64,000 nt of DNA from Acidipropionibacterium timonense (lineage in GTDB: Bacteria > Actinomycetota > Actinomycetes > Propionibacteriales > Propionibacteriaceae), in NCBI RefSeq assembly GCF_900605005.1, contig NZ_LR027558.1, forward strand, positions 495,501-559,500, written 5' to 3'. This document shows, one piece after another, positions 38,139 to 47,078 of this stretch. The position numbers were made by a program, and so were the translations under genes. The notes under the pieces were generated by a model. It was given only the letters and a program-made list of their open reading frames with translations. It made no database searches and was not told the DNA's origin. How positions within the stretch are numbered: position 1 is the first letter of the stretch; each line of letters opens with the position of its first letter.

Positions 38139-38672
38139 TCAGGACTGCCGTTGGCTTCGCTGCTCGTCGAGTTCGGCCAGCAGCGATCGCAGCTCCTCGC
38201 GGATCTGGTCGCGGACGTCGTCGCGCAGCTCGGACCTGATGTAGTCGCGGGTGGCGAGCTCGCCGACCTGCATCCGGATCGCCGCGACCTCCCGCGCCAG
38301 GAAGTCCATGTCGGCGCGGCTCTGGGCGGCGACCCGGCGGTCCTCGGACATGCTCAACCGGTCACGGTCCTCCTGGCGGTTCTGGGCCAGCAGGATGAGC
38401 GGCGCCGAGTACGAGGCCTGGGTCGAGAAGAAGAGGTTGAGGAGGATGAAGGGGTAGGGGTCGAAGCGCAGCGCGTAGATCGCCACGAGGTTCCACACCA
38501 CCCACACGGCGACGATGACCGTCATGTAGACGAGGAACTTCGCGGTGCCCATGAACCGTGCGACGGCCTCGGCGAACTGGCCGAAGGCCTCGGAGTCGAG
38601 CTGGACCCGGGGCCGATGGGACTTGCGGGGGCCCGGGACGTCGAGCCGGTCGTCGTCGCGCATCTCAGCCAT
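38139..38672 (-). CDS. DUF1003 membrane protein
   Basis: A 177-residue protein with two central membrane helices (about 45-66 and 75-97) carrying the DUF1003 features FLVYMTVIVAVWVVWN and NLFFSTQASYSAPLILLAQNRQ. A long charged coiled coil follows (residues 100-175). The function is unknown. Its start overlaps the 3' end of the MgtE-like gene by 8 nt, so the two are cotranslated; DUF1003 proteins often neighbour MgtE-like genes, as in mycobacteria, which suggests a shared role in divalent ion handling. Confidence 0.85.
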   Translation of the reverse strand: MAEMRDDDRLDVPGPRKSHRPRVQLDSEAFGQFAEAVARFMGTAKFLVYMTVIVAVWVVWNLVAIYALRFDPYPFILLNLFFSTQASYSAPLILLAQNRQEDRDRLSMSEDRRVAAQSRADMDFLAREVAAIRMQVGELATRDYIRSELRDDVRDQIREELRSLLAELDEQRSQRQS

Positions 38673-39966
38673 GGGTCACCTCCGTGGCCGGGGACGTCGT
38701 GGCACCGCCGCCGATGGAGGAGTCCCCGTCCATCTGGTCGCCGCGCCAGTCGTAGGGCAGCAGGTGGTCGAGGAGGTCGTCGACCGCGACGGCCCCGACG
38801 AGCTGCCCTGCCCCGTTGACGACCGGTGCCACGACGAGGTTGTAGGTGGCGAAGTAGCGGCTGACGTCGCCGACGGGGGTGTCGGTGCGCAGCGGCTCCA
38901 GATCACTGTCGAGGATCTCCGAGACCATCGAACTGGGAGGTTCGCGAAGCAGTCGCTGGACGTGGACGGCACCGAGATAGCGCCCGGTGGGGGTGTCGGT
39001 CGGCGTCCGGCAGACGAAGGCCATCGAGGCGATGGCCGGGGTGATGTCCTCGTTGCGTACCAGGGCCAAGGCGTCGGCGACGGTGGCGTCGGGTCCGACG
39101 ATGACCGGTTCGGGGGTCATCATGGCGCCGGCGGTGAACTCGTCGTAGGCCATGAGGGTCCGCACGTCGGCGGCGTCCTCCGGCTCCATCCGGGCCAACA
39201 GCTGCTTGGCCAGGGTGTCGGGGAGGTCCTGGATGAGGTCGGCGGCGTCGTCCGGATCCATCTCCTCGAGGACGTCGGCGGCACGCTCCGGGTCGAGCAC
39301 GGTAATGAGCGACACCTGCTCGTCCTCGGGCAACTCCTCGATGGCGTCGGCGAGTTGGTCGTCGTCGAGGGCCTGGACCACCTCGGCCCGACGCCTCGGG
39401 GTCATGTCGTGCAGCTCCCGGGCGACGTCGGCCGGCTTCATGTCCTGCATCTCGGCGATGGTGCGTTCGGTCGACTGACGGGTCGTCATGACGAGGCTGG
39501 GCACCTCGGCCCAGCCGACGACGGTGAGGGAGACCGACGACGAGAGCCCAAACCGGCGACGACGTCCTGCCGGGACGAGGGCGACCTCGGAGATCTCCCA
39601 GTCGTGGGAGCGCACGGGCGCCATGGCGACGTCGAGGATGCGGACCGGGGCGTCGCCCCGGGTGAAGGTGCGGTCGAAGAGATCGTCGACGACGAGGGTC
39701 TCGGCCTCCCGGCGGGTGAAGACCCGGGTGTCGACGGCCCCGGCGATGGCGACCTGTTGGGCGTCGATGGAGTGCACCCGCGGCATGGGGATGAAGATGC
39801 GGCGACGCGCGAAGAGCTCGACGACGAGCCCACGGACCCGCGGGGCCTGGCGTTGGCTGCGCAGCTGGATGACGACGTCGCGCACCTTGCCGACCTGGTC
39901 GCCCGAGGCATCCAGGACGGGAAGTCCTCGCAGTCGCGAGATGAAGACCGCACTCGACCTGCTCAC
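38665..39966 (-). CDS. MgtE-N / CBS domain protein without transport domain
   Basis: A 433-residue cytoplasmic protein. A PRC-barrel-like N-terminus (VFISRLRGLPVLDASGDQVGKV), an MgtE intracellular N domain (about 180-285, including EELPEDEQVSLI and LEEMDPDDAADLIQDLP) and paired CBS domains (about 290-410) are present. The MgtE membrane domain is absent, so it cannot itself carry Mg2+; it may sense Mg2+ or nucleotides and act on the DUF1003 partner. M. tuberculosis Rv1232c has this architecture. GTG 39966 is supported by TATCTT (complement of 39974-39979) 7 nt upstream, a leaderless layout. Confidence 0.85.
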   Translation of the reverse strand: MSRSSAVFISRLRGLPVLDASGDQVGKVRDVVIQLRSQRQAPRVRGLVVELFARRRIFIPMPRVHSIDAQQVAIAGAVDTRVFTRREAETLVVDDLFDRTFTRGDAPVRILDVAMAPVRSHDWEISEVALVPAGRRRRFGLSSSVSLTVVGWAEVPSLVMTTRQSTERTIAEMQDMKPADVARELHDMTPRRRAEVVQALDDDQLADAIEELPEDEQVSLITVLDPERAADVLEEMDPDDAADLIQDLPDTLAKQLLARMEPEDAADVRTLMAYDEFTAGAMMTPEPVIVGPDATVADALALVRNEDITPAIASMAFVCRTPTDTPTGRYLGAVHVQRLLREPPSSMVSEILDSDLEPLRTDTPVGDVSRYFATYNLVVAPVVNGAGQLVGAVAVDDLLDHLLPYDWRGDQMDGDSSIGGGATTSPATEVTHG

Positions 39967-40085
39967 GTGCGTCAAGATACCGGTCCGACCACAACGGGGG
40001 AATCTCACGGGGGTCCGTGCGAGGTCACCGGAAGCGTCGGTGGTCGGGCCTAGGGTGGCAGGTGCCCACGAGGAGAGGAAGGCCC

Positions 40086-40766
40086 ATGTCACATGCCGTC
40101 GGACGTCCACCCGCCCGCCCGTCCGGGGCCCGTGGGGACCGCCCGCACGCCGTCGTGGTGGACCGACCGTCATGGGACGACCGCTATCGCCAGTTCCCCG
40201 ACCTCTTCGGTGACCGCCCCAATGACTTCCTCGTCGAGTGCGAGATCCTCCTGCCGCGGGCTGGTCGCGTGCTCGTCGTCGGCGACGGCCAGGGCCGCAA
40301 CGGCGTGTGGCTGGCCTCCCGTGGGTTCCGGGTGACGACCGTCGACCTGTCGGCGGTCGGCTGCGAGCAGGCCAGGGCGCGGGCGCTGCGCCGTGGGGTC
40401 GAGATGGACGTCCACTGCGCCGATCTGCTCGACTGGTGCTCGGGGCCACAGGCCCAGGGGCCCTGGGACGCCGTGGTGTGGGTCTTCGTCCACCTCACCC
40501 TGGCCGAGCGCTGTGCGATCGGCGCAGCCCTGGGGCCGCGGCTGGCGCCCGGGGGAGTGCTCGTCCAGGAGACCTACTCGACCGCCCAACCGCTCATGGG
40601 TACCGGTGGCCCGGCCGACCCGGCCCTGCTCAGCCATCGGGACGACGCCGCGGCCCAGTGGCCGGACCTTGTCGTCGACTCGCGGGCCGTGGAACGCCGT
40701 ATCTTCGAGGGTCGGGCCCACCAGGGTCCCTCGTCGACGATCCAGGTGCTCGGCCGGGCACGCTGA
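40086..40766 (+). CDS. Class I SAM-dependent methyltransferase
   Basis: A 226-residue methyltransferase with the SAM motif RVLVVGDGQGRNGVWLA (near residue 62), the acidic motif VTTVDLSAVG and a WDAVVWVFVHL segment. It resembles the tellurite-resistance TehB/thiopurine-type fold that methylates small molecules. A TAGGGT promoter box lies at about 40050 and the ATG at 40086 follows GAGGAGAGGAAGG. The substrate is unknown. Confidence 0.78.
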   Translation: MSHAVGRPPARPSGARGDRPHAVVVDRPSWDDRYRQFPDLFGDRPNDFLVECEILLPRAGRVLVVGDGQGRNGVWLASRGFRVTTVDLSAVGCEQARARALRRGVEMDVHCADLLDWCSGPQAQGPWDAVVWVFVHLTLAERCAIGAALGPRLAPGGVLVQETYSTAQPLMGTGGPADPALLSHRDDAAAQWPDLVVDSRAVERRIFEGRAHQGPSSTIQVLGRAR

Positions 40767-40855
40767 CCCCGATGCGCCGTCGGTCGACCGACAATGGCAG
40801 GATTCCACCCGGCCCCGCAGGCGCGGCGGCCATCGACCCAGCCAAGGGGAACAGC

Positions 40856-41734
40856 GTGATCGCACCGCACTCGTACACCGTCTCACCGGCACCTCGCTGG
40901 GTGGTGGTGCTCTTCGCCGTCACCGCCTCGGTCATCACCCTCACCCTGGCCCTGGGGTCCATGGTCTGCGCCACCGACGCCAGCGCGTCCTGCCCGAACT
41001 GGCCGGGGTGCTACGTCGGTCAGCTCATTCCGCGACCGGCGTACCAGCCGGTGCTCGAGTTCGTCCACCGGGTCATCGCCGCCTCGGTGGGTCTCCTCGC
41101 CCTGGCCGGCGTCGTCGTCGGCGTCCTCCAGCGGCACCGCTCGAAGCTGCTGCTCGTGCTGCCGCTCGTCGCGCTGGCCGGAGCCCTCACCTCCGGGGTG
41201 TTCGGCATGATGACGATCAAGTGGGGCATCAACCGGGTCGAGGCCGCGTTCGACCTGCTCGCCGCGATCATCTCGATGGGCGCCATGTGGACCGTCTGGT
41301 ACGTCGCCCGTGACCCCGACCGGCGCTGGTCCTGGGGTCGGGACGCCGTCCTCGGCGCGGTGGCCGTCGGATGCCTCGTCGCCTCGCACTTCGGGGCGGT
41401 CCTCGTCGCCGGGGCCGGGTCGCTCACCCGATGCATGGGCTGGCCGATGCTCGTGCGCGGCGCAGGGGACGGTCCGCTGGTCGGGTGGGTCGTCCAGCAG
41501 GGCATCGGGGTCATCGGCGTCGCCGCGGCCGTCGCCGTCCTCATCCGGAGCCGGCAGCGGGGACGTCGGGTGCGGTTCCTCCTGCTCAACGTCGTCATCG
41601 TCGCCGAGGTGGCCACGGGCATTGTCGTCGCCACGAACGGGGCGACCCACCTCCTCGGTGTCATCCACGGGGTGTGCGCCTCCGCCGCCCTGGCCCTGCT
41701 CATGACCGGGACGGTCGACGACGCCCGGCACTGA
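40856..41734 (+). CDS. CtaA/COX15-like heme A synthase family protein
   Basis: A 292-residue membrane protein with eight helices. The conserved histidines are in LEFVHRVIA, the SHFG segment and GATHLLGVIHG, and an early extracellular cysteine pair is in CPNWPGC. COX15/CtaA oxidises heme O to heme A for cytochrome aa3 oxidase. No cytochrome oxidase or heme O synthase genes are in the window, so involvement in aa3 assembly is unproven. GTG 40856 follows AAGGGGA; the upstream methyltransferase is 89 nt away. Confidence 0.75.
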   Translation: MIAPHSYTVSPAPRWVVVLFAVTASVITLTLALGSMVCATDASASCPNWPGCYVGQLIPRPAYQPVLEFVHRVIAASVGLLALAGVVVGVLQRHRSKLLLVLPLVALAGALTSGVFGMMTIKWGINRVEAAFDLLAAIISMGAMWTVWYVARDPDRRWSWGRDAVLGAVAVGCLVASHFGAVLVAGAGSLTRCMGWPMLVRGAGDGPLVGWVVQQGIGVIGVAAAVAVLIRSRQRGRRVRFLLLNVVIVAEVATGIVVATNGATHLLGVIHGVCASAALALLMTGTVDDARH

Positions 41735-41786
41735 GTGAGCTGAGCCGTCCCGGCCACTCGGCCGTGCGACGACGAGCGTGTGACTA

Positions 41787-41827
41787 CGCCCGGGTCCGGG
41801 GGGAGTGGCACCCCCCGGACCCGGGCG
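41787..41827. terminator. Very strong bidirectional terminator
   Basis: A perfect 17-bp GC-rich stem (41787-41803 with 41811-41827) and 7-nt loop between the converging CtaA-like and aminopeptidase genes. No T tract. Confidence 0.72.
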
Positions 41828-41854
41828 CCGTCGGCGATCCGACCGTCGGTCGAC

Positions 41855-43381
41855 TCAGCGGGCCCAGATCTCGCGCATCCAGGCCTCGACCTCGTCGATC
41901 TGCCTCGGGCAGTCCTCCGACAGCCACTGGCACGGGCCGTCGGTGATGAGGATGTCGTCCTCGATGCGCACCCCGATGCCGCGGAACTCCTCGGGCACGA
42001 GCAGGTCGGTCGACTTGAAGTAGATGCCCGGCTCGTTCGAGACGACCATCCCGGCGCGCAGCGGGCCGGAGTAGTCCTCGCGGCGCGCCTGCGAGCAGTC
42101 GTGGACGTCGAGCCCGAGGTGGTGGCTCGTCCCGTGGACCATCCAGCGTCGGAACTGGCCCCCCTCGGGGGAGACGGCCTCGTCGACGCTCACCGGCAGG
42201 ATGCCCCACTCGGCCAGGTACTCGCAGATGACGCGGATCGCCGCCTGGTGGATCTCCTTGTGGTCATGGCCGACGGTGGCGACGGCGGCCGCGGCCTCCT
42301 GGGCCTCGTAGACGGCCTGGTACACCTTGCGCTGGGCCGGGCTGAAGGTGCCGTTGATGGGGAAGGTGCGGGTGATGTCGGCGGTGTAGAGGGAGTCGAC
42401 CTCGATGCCGGCGTCGATGAGGATGAGCTCACCGGGGTGCAGGTCGCCGTCATTGCGCACCCAGTGCAGGGTGTTGGCGTGGTCCCCGGCGGCGCAGATC
42501 GACCCGTACCCGACGTTGTTGCCCAGGTGGCGCGCATGGAGGCCGAAGATCCCCTCCATCCAGCGCTCCCCGCGACCCTTCTCGACGGCGGTCGGCAGGT
42601 CGGCGATCATCGCCTCGAACCCCACCTTCGACTTGCGGCAGGCGTCGCGCAGCTGCTCGACCTCCCACGCGTCCTTGCAGAACCGGGCGTCGGAGGAGAC
42701 GACGTCGAGCTGCTCGTCGTCGGCGGCGGAGCCCTTGCTCCCCGCCTCGCCGGCACCGAGCCCCTTCCCAGGGTCCGCCGCATCGGCTCGGGCGGCGTCG
42801 ACCCTCGCGGTGACGGCCGGGTCGGCGTCGCGGATGACGCGCAACGGTCCCGGTGCGGCCAGGGCGGCGTCGAGCTCGCTGATGTCACGGCACACCAAGC
42901 CGGTCATCGCCGACATCTCCTCGAGGGACTCCCGCTTGCCGACCCACATCTCGCCGTAGGTCGGGTCGGCGTAGAACTCGCGGTCGGTGCGCGGGGCACG
43001 CGGCTTGAAGTAGAGGACGTCGCGGACCGGGGCGTCCGGTGTCGTGTCGATGACGAGGACGGCGTTCGGCTCACGGTCGGTGCCCAGACCCGAGTAGTAG
43101 ACGAAGGTCGTGTGCGGACGGAAGGGATGATCGCAGTCGTTGTTGCGACGCACCAGGGTGCCGGCGGGAATGACGAGCCGCTCCCCGGGGAAGGCGCCGG
43201 CCAGGGCGTCACGGTGGGCGGTGGCCGAGGGGATCGAGGCCAGGGGTGCCGGTGGTGTCGAGTCGTAGGGTTCCCAACCCTGCGGGATGAACTCGCGGAA
43301 GGCCTGCGAGAACGGTGTCTGACGCTTGGGGACCTTCTGCTCCTCGGCTGCGGCGATCTGGCCGTCCGTGCTCGTGCTCAT
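41855..43381 (-). CDS. pepP: Xaa-Pro aminopeptidase (aminopeptidase P)
   Basis: A 508-residue M24B metallopeptidase. The N-terminal AMP_N domain (residues ~40-200) is followed by a pita-bread catalytic domain; ligands are visible in LILIDAGIEVDSLYTADITRTF (two aspartates), HGTSHHLGLDVHD (histidine), SNEPGIYF and VRIEDDILI (glutamates). It removes N-terminal residues that precede proline, using Mn2+ or Co2+. A short Ala/Gly/Ser-rich insertion with KGSAADDEQ interrupts the region between domains. ATG 43381 follows TAGGAG, with a TAGACT promoter box about 45 nt further upstream. Confidence 0.9.
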   Translation of the reverse strand: MSTSTDGQIAAAEEQKVPKRQTPFSQAFREFIPQGWEPYDSTPPAPLASIPSATAHRDALAGAFPGERLVIPAGTLVRRNNDCDHPFRPHTTFVYYSGLGTDREPNAVLVIDTTPDAPVRDVLYFKPRAPRTDREFYADPTYGEMWVGKRESLEEMSAMTGLVCRDISELDAALAAPGPLRVIRDADPAVTARVDAARADAADPGKGLGAGEAGSKGSAADDEQLDVVSSDARFCKDAWEVEQLRDACRKSKVGFEAMIADLPTAVEKGRGERWMEGIFGLHARHLGNNVGYGSICAAGDHANTLHWVRNDGDLHPGELILIDAGIEVDSLYTADITRTFPINGTFSPAQRKVYQAVYEAQEAAAAVATVGHDHKEIHQAAIRVICEYLAEWGILPVSVDEAVSPEGGQFRRWMVHGTSHHLGLDVHDCSQARREDYSGPLRAGMVVSNEPGIYFKSTDLLVPEEFRGIGVRIEDDILITDGPCQWLSEDCPRQIDEVEAWMREIWAR

Positions 43382-43517
43382 CGACTCCTACCTCTCTGTG
43401 ACCCCCGCGGGTCGCGGCTCCGGCCAGTCTAGTAAGCGGGGACGTCGAGCGATCGGGGCGATAGGCTGTGCTGACCGGTCCACGGCAGGGCCGCGAGGAT
43501 CGTCCCAGGAGGTTCGA

Positions 43518-44252
43518 GTGAAGGCCGCACCGCAGGACCAGTGGAAGCTGCTCGACCTCGTCGAGACCGACCGGCTCATCGCCCGGGCGAACCATCGTCG
43601 CGCCACCCTTCCCGAGCTGGCCGAGCTCAAGGAACTGGCGGTGCGACGTCGCGACCTCGCCGAGGAGGTCGTCGCCAAGCAGACGGTGCTCTCGGACGCC
43701 CGATCGGCCCAGGAGCGCATCGAGCACGACCTCGAGCCGGCCCGCGCCCGGCTGGCCCGCAACCAGGCCACCGTCGACTCCGGATCGCTCACCGATCACA
43801 AGGCCCTGCGCGGCATGGTCGAGGAGATCGACCACCTCGGACGGCGCATCGCCGAGCTCGAGGACGCCGAACTCGAGGCCATGCAGGCCGTCGAGGACGC
43901 CGAGAAGGACCACTCCGACGCCGACCGACGCCGCATCGAGCTCGACCAGCACATCCGCGGGGTCCTCGGCTCACGTGACCAGTCCTTCGCCGCCATCGAC
44001 AAGGAACTCGCCGGGCTCGCCGAGCAGCGTCGCGCCCAGGCGGCCGGGGTGCCCACCGACCTCCTCAGGCTCTACGACACCCTGCACCAGCGCACCGGGA
44101 TCGGTGCCGGCCAGCTCGAGCACGGGGTGTGCGGGGCCTGTGGCATCGCCGCCAATCCGGGCGATCTTCGTCGATACCAGTCCGCCGCACCCGACGACGT
44201 GCTTCGCTGTGAGGAGTGCGATCGCATCCTCGTGCGTACCGCCCGATCCTGA
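43518..44252 (+). CDS. Coiled-coil zinc-ribbon protein (CT398/Rv2229c type)
   Basis: A 244-residue protein with a long antiparallel coiled coil (about residues 10-190) and a C-terminal C4 zinc ribbon (CGACG ... CEECD). It belongs to the family found beside nif3-like genes in many bacteria, proposed to bridge nucleic-acid or secretion-related partners; no biochemical role is settled. GTG 43518 follows AGGAGG. The RNB ribonuclease follows after 68 nt on the same strand, which suggests a link to RNA metabolism. Confidence 0.85.
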   Translation: MKAAPQDQWKLLDLVETDRLIARANHRRATLPELAELKELAVRRRDLAEEVVAKQTVLSDARSAQERIEHDLEPARARLARNQATVDSGSLTDHKALRGMVEEIDHLGRRIAELEDAELEAMQAVEDAEKDHSDADRRRIELDQHIRGVLGSRDQSFAAIDKELAGLAEQRRAQAAGVPTDLLRLYDTLHQRTGIGAGQLEHGVCGACGIAANPGDLRRYQSAAPDDVLRCEECDRILVRTARS

Positions 44253-44320
44253 GTCCCCGGTCGGGGACGTCGCACGGGGTCGGCGTGACGCCACGACCAG
44301 ACCCGTCCAGGAGCTGACCC

Positions 44321-45784
44321 ATGCCACGACGTCGTTTCCGCCTGCGCGCCGCCGACGACCACACCCCCGCCCCCATCCGTGACGCCGTCGCGCAGTTGCG
44401 ACAGCGCGTGGGGGTGCCCGACGACTTCCCCGAGGCCGTGGCGACCGAGGCCGCGATGTCGGCGACCGCCGGGCCGGGTCTGCCTCCCGGGGGCCGGGAA
44501 TGGATCGACCGCACCGACGTCGAGTTCGTCACCATCGATCCGCCGGGGTCGATGGATCTGGACCAGGCCCTGCACCTCGAACGCCGTGGCGACGGCTACC
44601 GGGTGCACTACGCCATCGCCGACGTCGCCGCCTGGGTGCGTTCTGGCGGACGGATCGACGTGGAGACCCATCGGCGCGGACAGACCTTCTACGCCCCGGC
44701 GTCGCGCACCCCGTTGCACCCGCCCGTGCTCTCGGAACAGGCGGCCTCCCTCCTGGCCGACGGCACGGCCCGCCCCGCGCTGCTGTGGACGATCGACCTC
44801 GACGCCGAGGGGCGGCAGCAGGACGTCGAGGTGGTGCGGGCCATGGTCCGGTCGCGCGCCCGGCTCGACTACGACGGCGTCCAGAAGGACCTCGATACCG
44901 GCACCGCGTCCGAGTCGCTCCAGCTGCTGCGGACCGTCGGGCAACTGCGCCAACAGGTCGAGGCCGACCGGGGTGGCGTCTCCCTCAACCTGCCCGACCA
45001 GGAGGTCGTCGTCGGGGCGGACGGGTCATGGCGGCTGCACCTTCGCACACCCTTGCCGGTCGAGGACTGGAACGCCCAGATCTCCCTGCTCACCGGGATG
45101 GCGGCCGCCGGGCTCATGGTCGACGCCGGGGTCGGGCTGCTGCGCACCCTGCCGCCGGCGAGCCCGCAGACCGTCGACGCCCTGCGTCGGATCGCGTCCA
45201 CCCTGGGTATCGCGTGGGCTCCGGGCGACGGCTATGCCGCCATGGTGCGCACCCTCGACCCGGCCGTCCCCGCCCAGCGGGCCATGATGATGGCCTGCGT
45301 CCTGCTCTTCCGGGGCGCTGCGTACACCGTCGTCACCCCGGGGCTCACCGGGGACGGGCTCGTGCACGGGGCGCTGGCGTCGACCTATGCGCACACGACG
45401 GCCCCGCTGCGGCGTCTGGTGGACCGATACGTCGGTGAGACCTGCCTGGCCATCTGCGCCGGTCTCGAGGTGCCCGAGTGGGTGTCCGCCGCGCTGCCGG
45501 ACCTGCCGGCGACGATGAAGTCCTCCGACTCGCGGGCCAAGGCCTTCGAGCGCGGCATCATCGACCTCGTCGAGGCCCTCGTGCTGTCCGACGAGATCGG
45601 CCAGCAGTTCGACGCCGTCGTCGTCCAGGCGGCCCCCGACGGCACCTCGGGGACGATCGTCATCGACGACGTGGCCGTCGAGGCCCCGGTGCGCGGCACG
45701 GGGATCGCCCTGGGGCAACGCCGTCGGGTCATGCTCGTGAGCGATGACCCGGCTCAGGGCAAGGTGGCCTTCCGTGCTGTGTGA
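44321..45784 (+). CDS. RNB-domain exoribonuclease (RNase II/R family)
   Basis: A 487-residue 3'-5' exoribonuclease. The catalytic RNB domain begins near residue 62 and shows the Mg2+ aspartates in IDPPGSMDLDQAL, and the conserved HTTAPLRRLVDRY near residue 350. It lacks the N-terminal cold-shock and C-terminal S1 domains of RNase II/R, as is usual for this shorter actinobacterial type. It probably degrades structured or stable RNA. ATG 44321 follows CCAGGAG. Confidence 0.88.
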   Translation: MPRRRFRLRAADDHTPAPIRDAVAQLRQRVGVPDDFPEAVATEAAMSATAGPGLPPGGREWIDRTDVEFVTIDPPGSMDLDQALHLERRGDGYRVHYAIADVAAWVRSGGRIDVETHRRGQTFYAPASRTPLHPPVLSEQAASLLADGTARPALLWTIDLDAEGRQQDVEVVRAMVRSRARLDYDGVQKDLDTGTASESLQLLRTVGQLRQQVEADRGGVSLNLPDQEVVVGADGSWRLHLRTPLPVEDWNAQISLLTGMAAAGLMVDAGVGLLRTLPPASPQTVDALRRIASTLGIAWAPGDGYAAMVRTLDPAVPAQRAMMMACVLLFRGAAYTVVTPGLTGDGLVHGALASTYAHTTAPLRRLVDRYVGETCLAICAGLEVPEWVSAALPDLPATMKSSDSRAKAFERGIIDLVEALVLSDEIGQQFDAVVVQAAPDGTSGTIVIDDVAVEAPVRGTGIALGQRRRVMLVSDDPAQGKVAFRAV

Positions 45785-45847
45785 GGTCCTCGGGAGTGCC
45801 GGCCGGGGGCTCGTCGGGGCGATGCCCCCGGGGCGTCGAGGCGGGCG

Positions 45848-46528
45848 TCAGGGGCGCAGGGTGCGGCCCTCGGCGTCGTAGGCGAAGGAACTCGGCGGAG
45901 TCGCGGCGAGGATCATGATGCCCTCGATGAGCCCCCAGATGGTCGACACCGGGGCGAGGATGCCCGCCGACAGGACGCTGATGAGCAGCTGGGCGACTCC
46001 CTTGCCCGTGCGACCGATGTAGAAGTTGTGGATGCCGAGGGTGCCCAGGAAGACCCCGAGCAGACCGGCGGCCAGCTTCGATCGGGAGCTCATCGCCGGC
46101 ACACCCGGGTAGCCGTAGGGAACCGGGGCGTAGGGCTGGTTCGGGTAGGACGGTGCGCCGTAGGGGTCGGCGGTCGGTGCGCCGTAGGCGTTCTGCGGGT
46201 ACGGGGTCGGCTGGTAGGGAGCCGACGGGTACGTGGTGTTCGGGAACGGGGACGTGGCGTAGGGCTGAGGATCTGGCCCCGCCTGGTAGGGCTGAGGATC
46301 GGGCCCCGCCTGGTAGGGCTGAGGATCGGGCATCTGGGGCACGGTCCCGCCGATCCACGTGTCCCCGGCCGAGCTGGTGTCGCCCCAGCCCGAAGAGGTC
46401 GGCAGCACCGACGTCGGCTCGGTCGCGCCGGTGTCCGGCAGGCTCGTCGTCGCCTCCTGGGACCAGGAGGTGGTGGACTCGGGCGCCCAGGGGTCGGGGG
46501 TCTTGGGATCGTTGCCGTGCTCGGTCAT
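45848..46528 (-). CDS. TM2 domain protein with proline/tyrosine-rich N-terminus
   Basis: A 226-residue protein. The first 145 residues are Pro/Tyr/Gln/Ala-rich and low in complexity, including a repeated DPQPYQAGP unit, then a TM2 domain of two helices (about 155-210) with the signature FLGTLGIHNFYIGRTGKG. The tail likely stays in the cytoplasm and may drive protein interactions. ATG 46528 follows CAGGAG, with a TACGAT box further up, close to the divergent rnpB promoter. Confidence 0.85.
   Translation of the reverse strand: MTEHGNDPKTPDPWAPESTTSWSQEATTSLPDTGATEPTSVLPTSSGWGDTSSAGDTWIGGTVPQMPDPQPYQAGPDPQPYQAGPDPQPYATSPFPNTTYPSAPYQPTPYPQNAYGAPTADPYGAPSYPNQPYAPVPYGYPGVPAMSSRSKLAAGLLGVFLGTLGIHNFYIGRTGKGVAQLLISVLSAGILAPVSTIWGLIEGIMILAATPPSSFAYDAEGRTLRP
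46261..46331 (-). repeat. 27-bp tandem repeat inside the TM2 gene
   Basis: About 2.6 copies of a 27-bp unit starting at 46261, 46288 and 46315, with one base difference. It encodes DPQPYQAGP repeats in frame, so copy-number change would keep the reading frame. Confidence 0.85.
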
Positions 46529-46614
46529 CCTGGTCTCCTGTCCGACAGCCTCGACATGAGGTCGATGGTCACGGATCGTAGCCGACCCGGTGTCGGGCGA
46601 GCGGGCCCAGCACG

Positions 46615-46620
46615 TACAAT
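46615..46620 (+). promoter_or_regulatory. -10 box of rnpB
   Basis: TACAAT lies 8 nt before the first base of the P1 helix of the RNase P RNA, as expected for its promoter. The -35 region is poorly defined. Confidence 0.6.
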
Positions 46621-46628
46621 GGTCGGTC

Positions 46629-47015
46629 GGACGAGCCACCCGGGGTGATCGCGGCAGCCCAGAGCTGTCGAGGAAAGTCCGGGCTCCACAGGGCAGGGTG
46701 GTGGGTAACACCCACCCGGGGCAACCCGCGGGACAGTGCCACAGAGAACAGACCGCCGGTCCTCGGACCGGTGAGGGTGAAACGGCGGGGTAAGAGCCCA
46801 CCGCGTCACCGGTGACGGTGACGGCACGGCAAACCCCACCCGGAGCAAGGCCAAGAAGACCGGAAGGTCGCGGACGTGATCGAGGGCTGCCCGCCCGAGC
46901 GTCCGGGTAGGCCGCGCAGCCGCGAGGCTGGAGGACGTCGGCAACGGCGTTCACAGATGGATGATCACCGGCCCCATCGGGGTCACAGAACCCGGCTTAC
47001 AAGGGTGGCTCGTCC
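46629..47015 (+). ncRNA. rnpB: RNase P RNA, class A
   Basis: The catalytic RNA that trims tRNA 5' ends, with protein RnpA. Ends are set by the P1 helix: 46629-46641 pairs perfectly with 47003-47015. The universal core is visible, with GAGGAAAGTCCGGGCTCC near 46668-46685 and the matching ACAGAACCCGGCTTA-like 3' segment near 46985-46998, plus AGGGTGAAA and GGTAAGAGCCCACCGC typical of class A. The length is about 387 nt. The TM2 gene is divergent. Confidence 0.93.
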
Positions 47016-47078
47016 CCCATCTCAACGGTGTCCGGGCGGTGCGCGGGTTGGGTGCCCGTCGAGGTGTGGGTGAACCGG

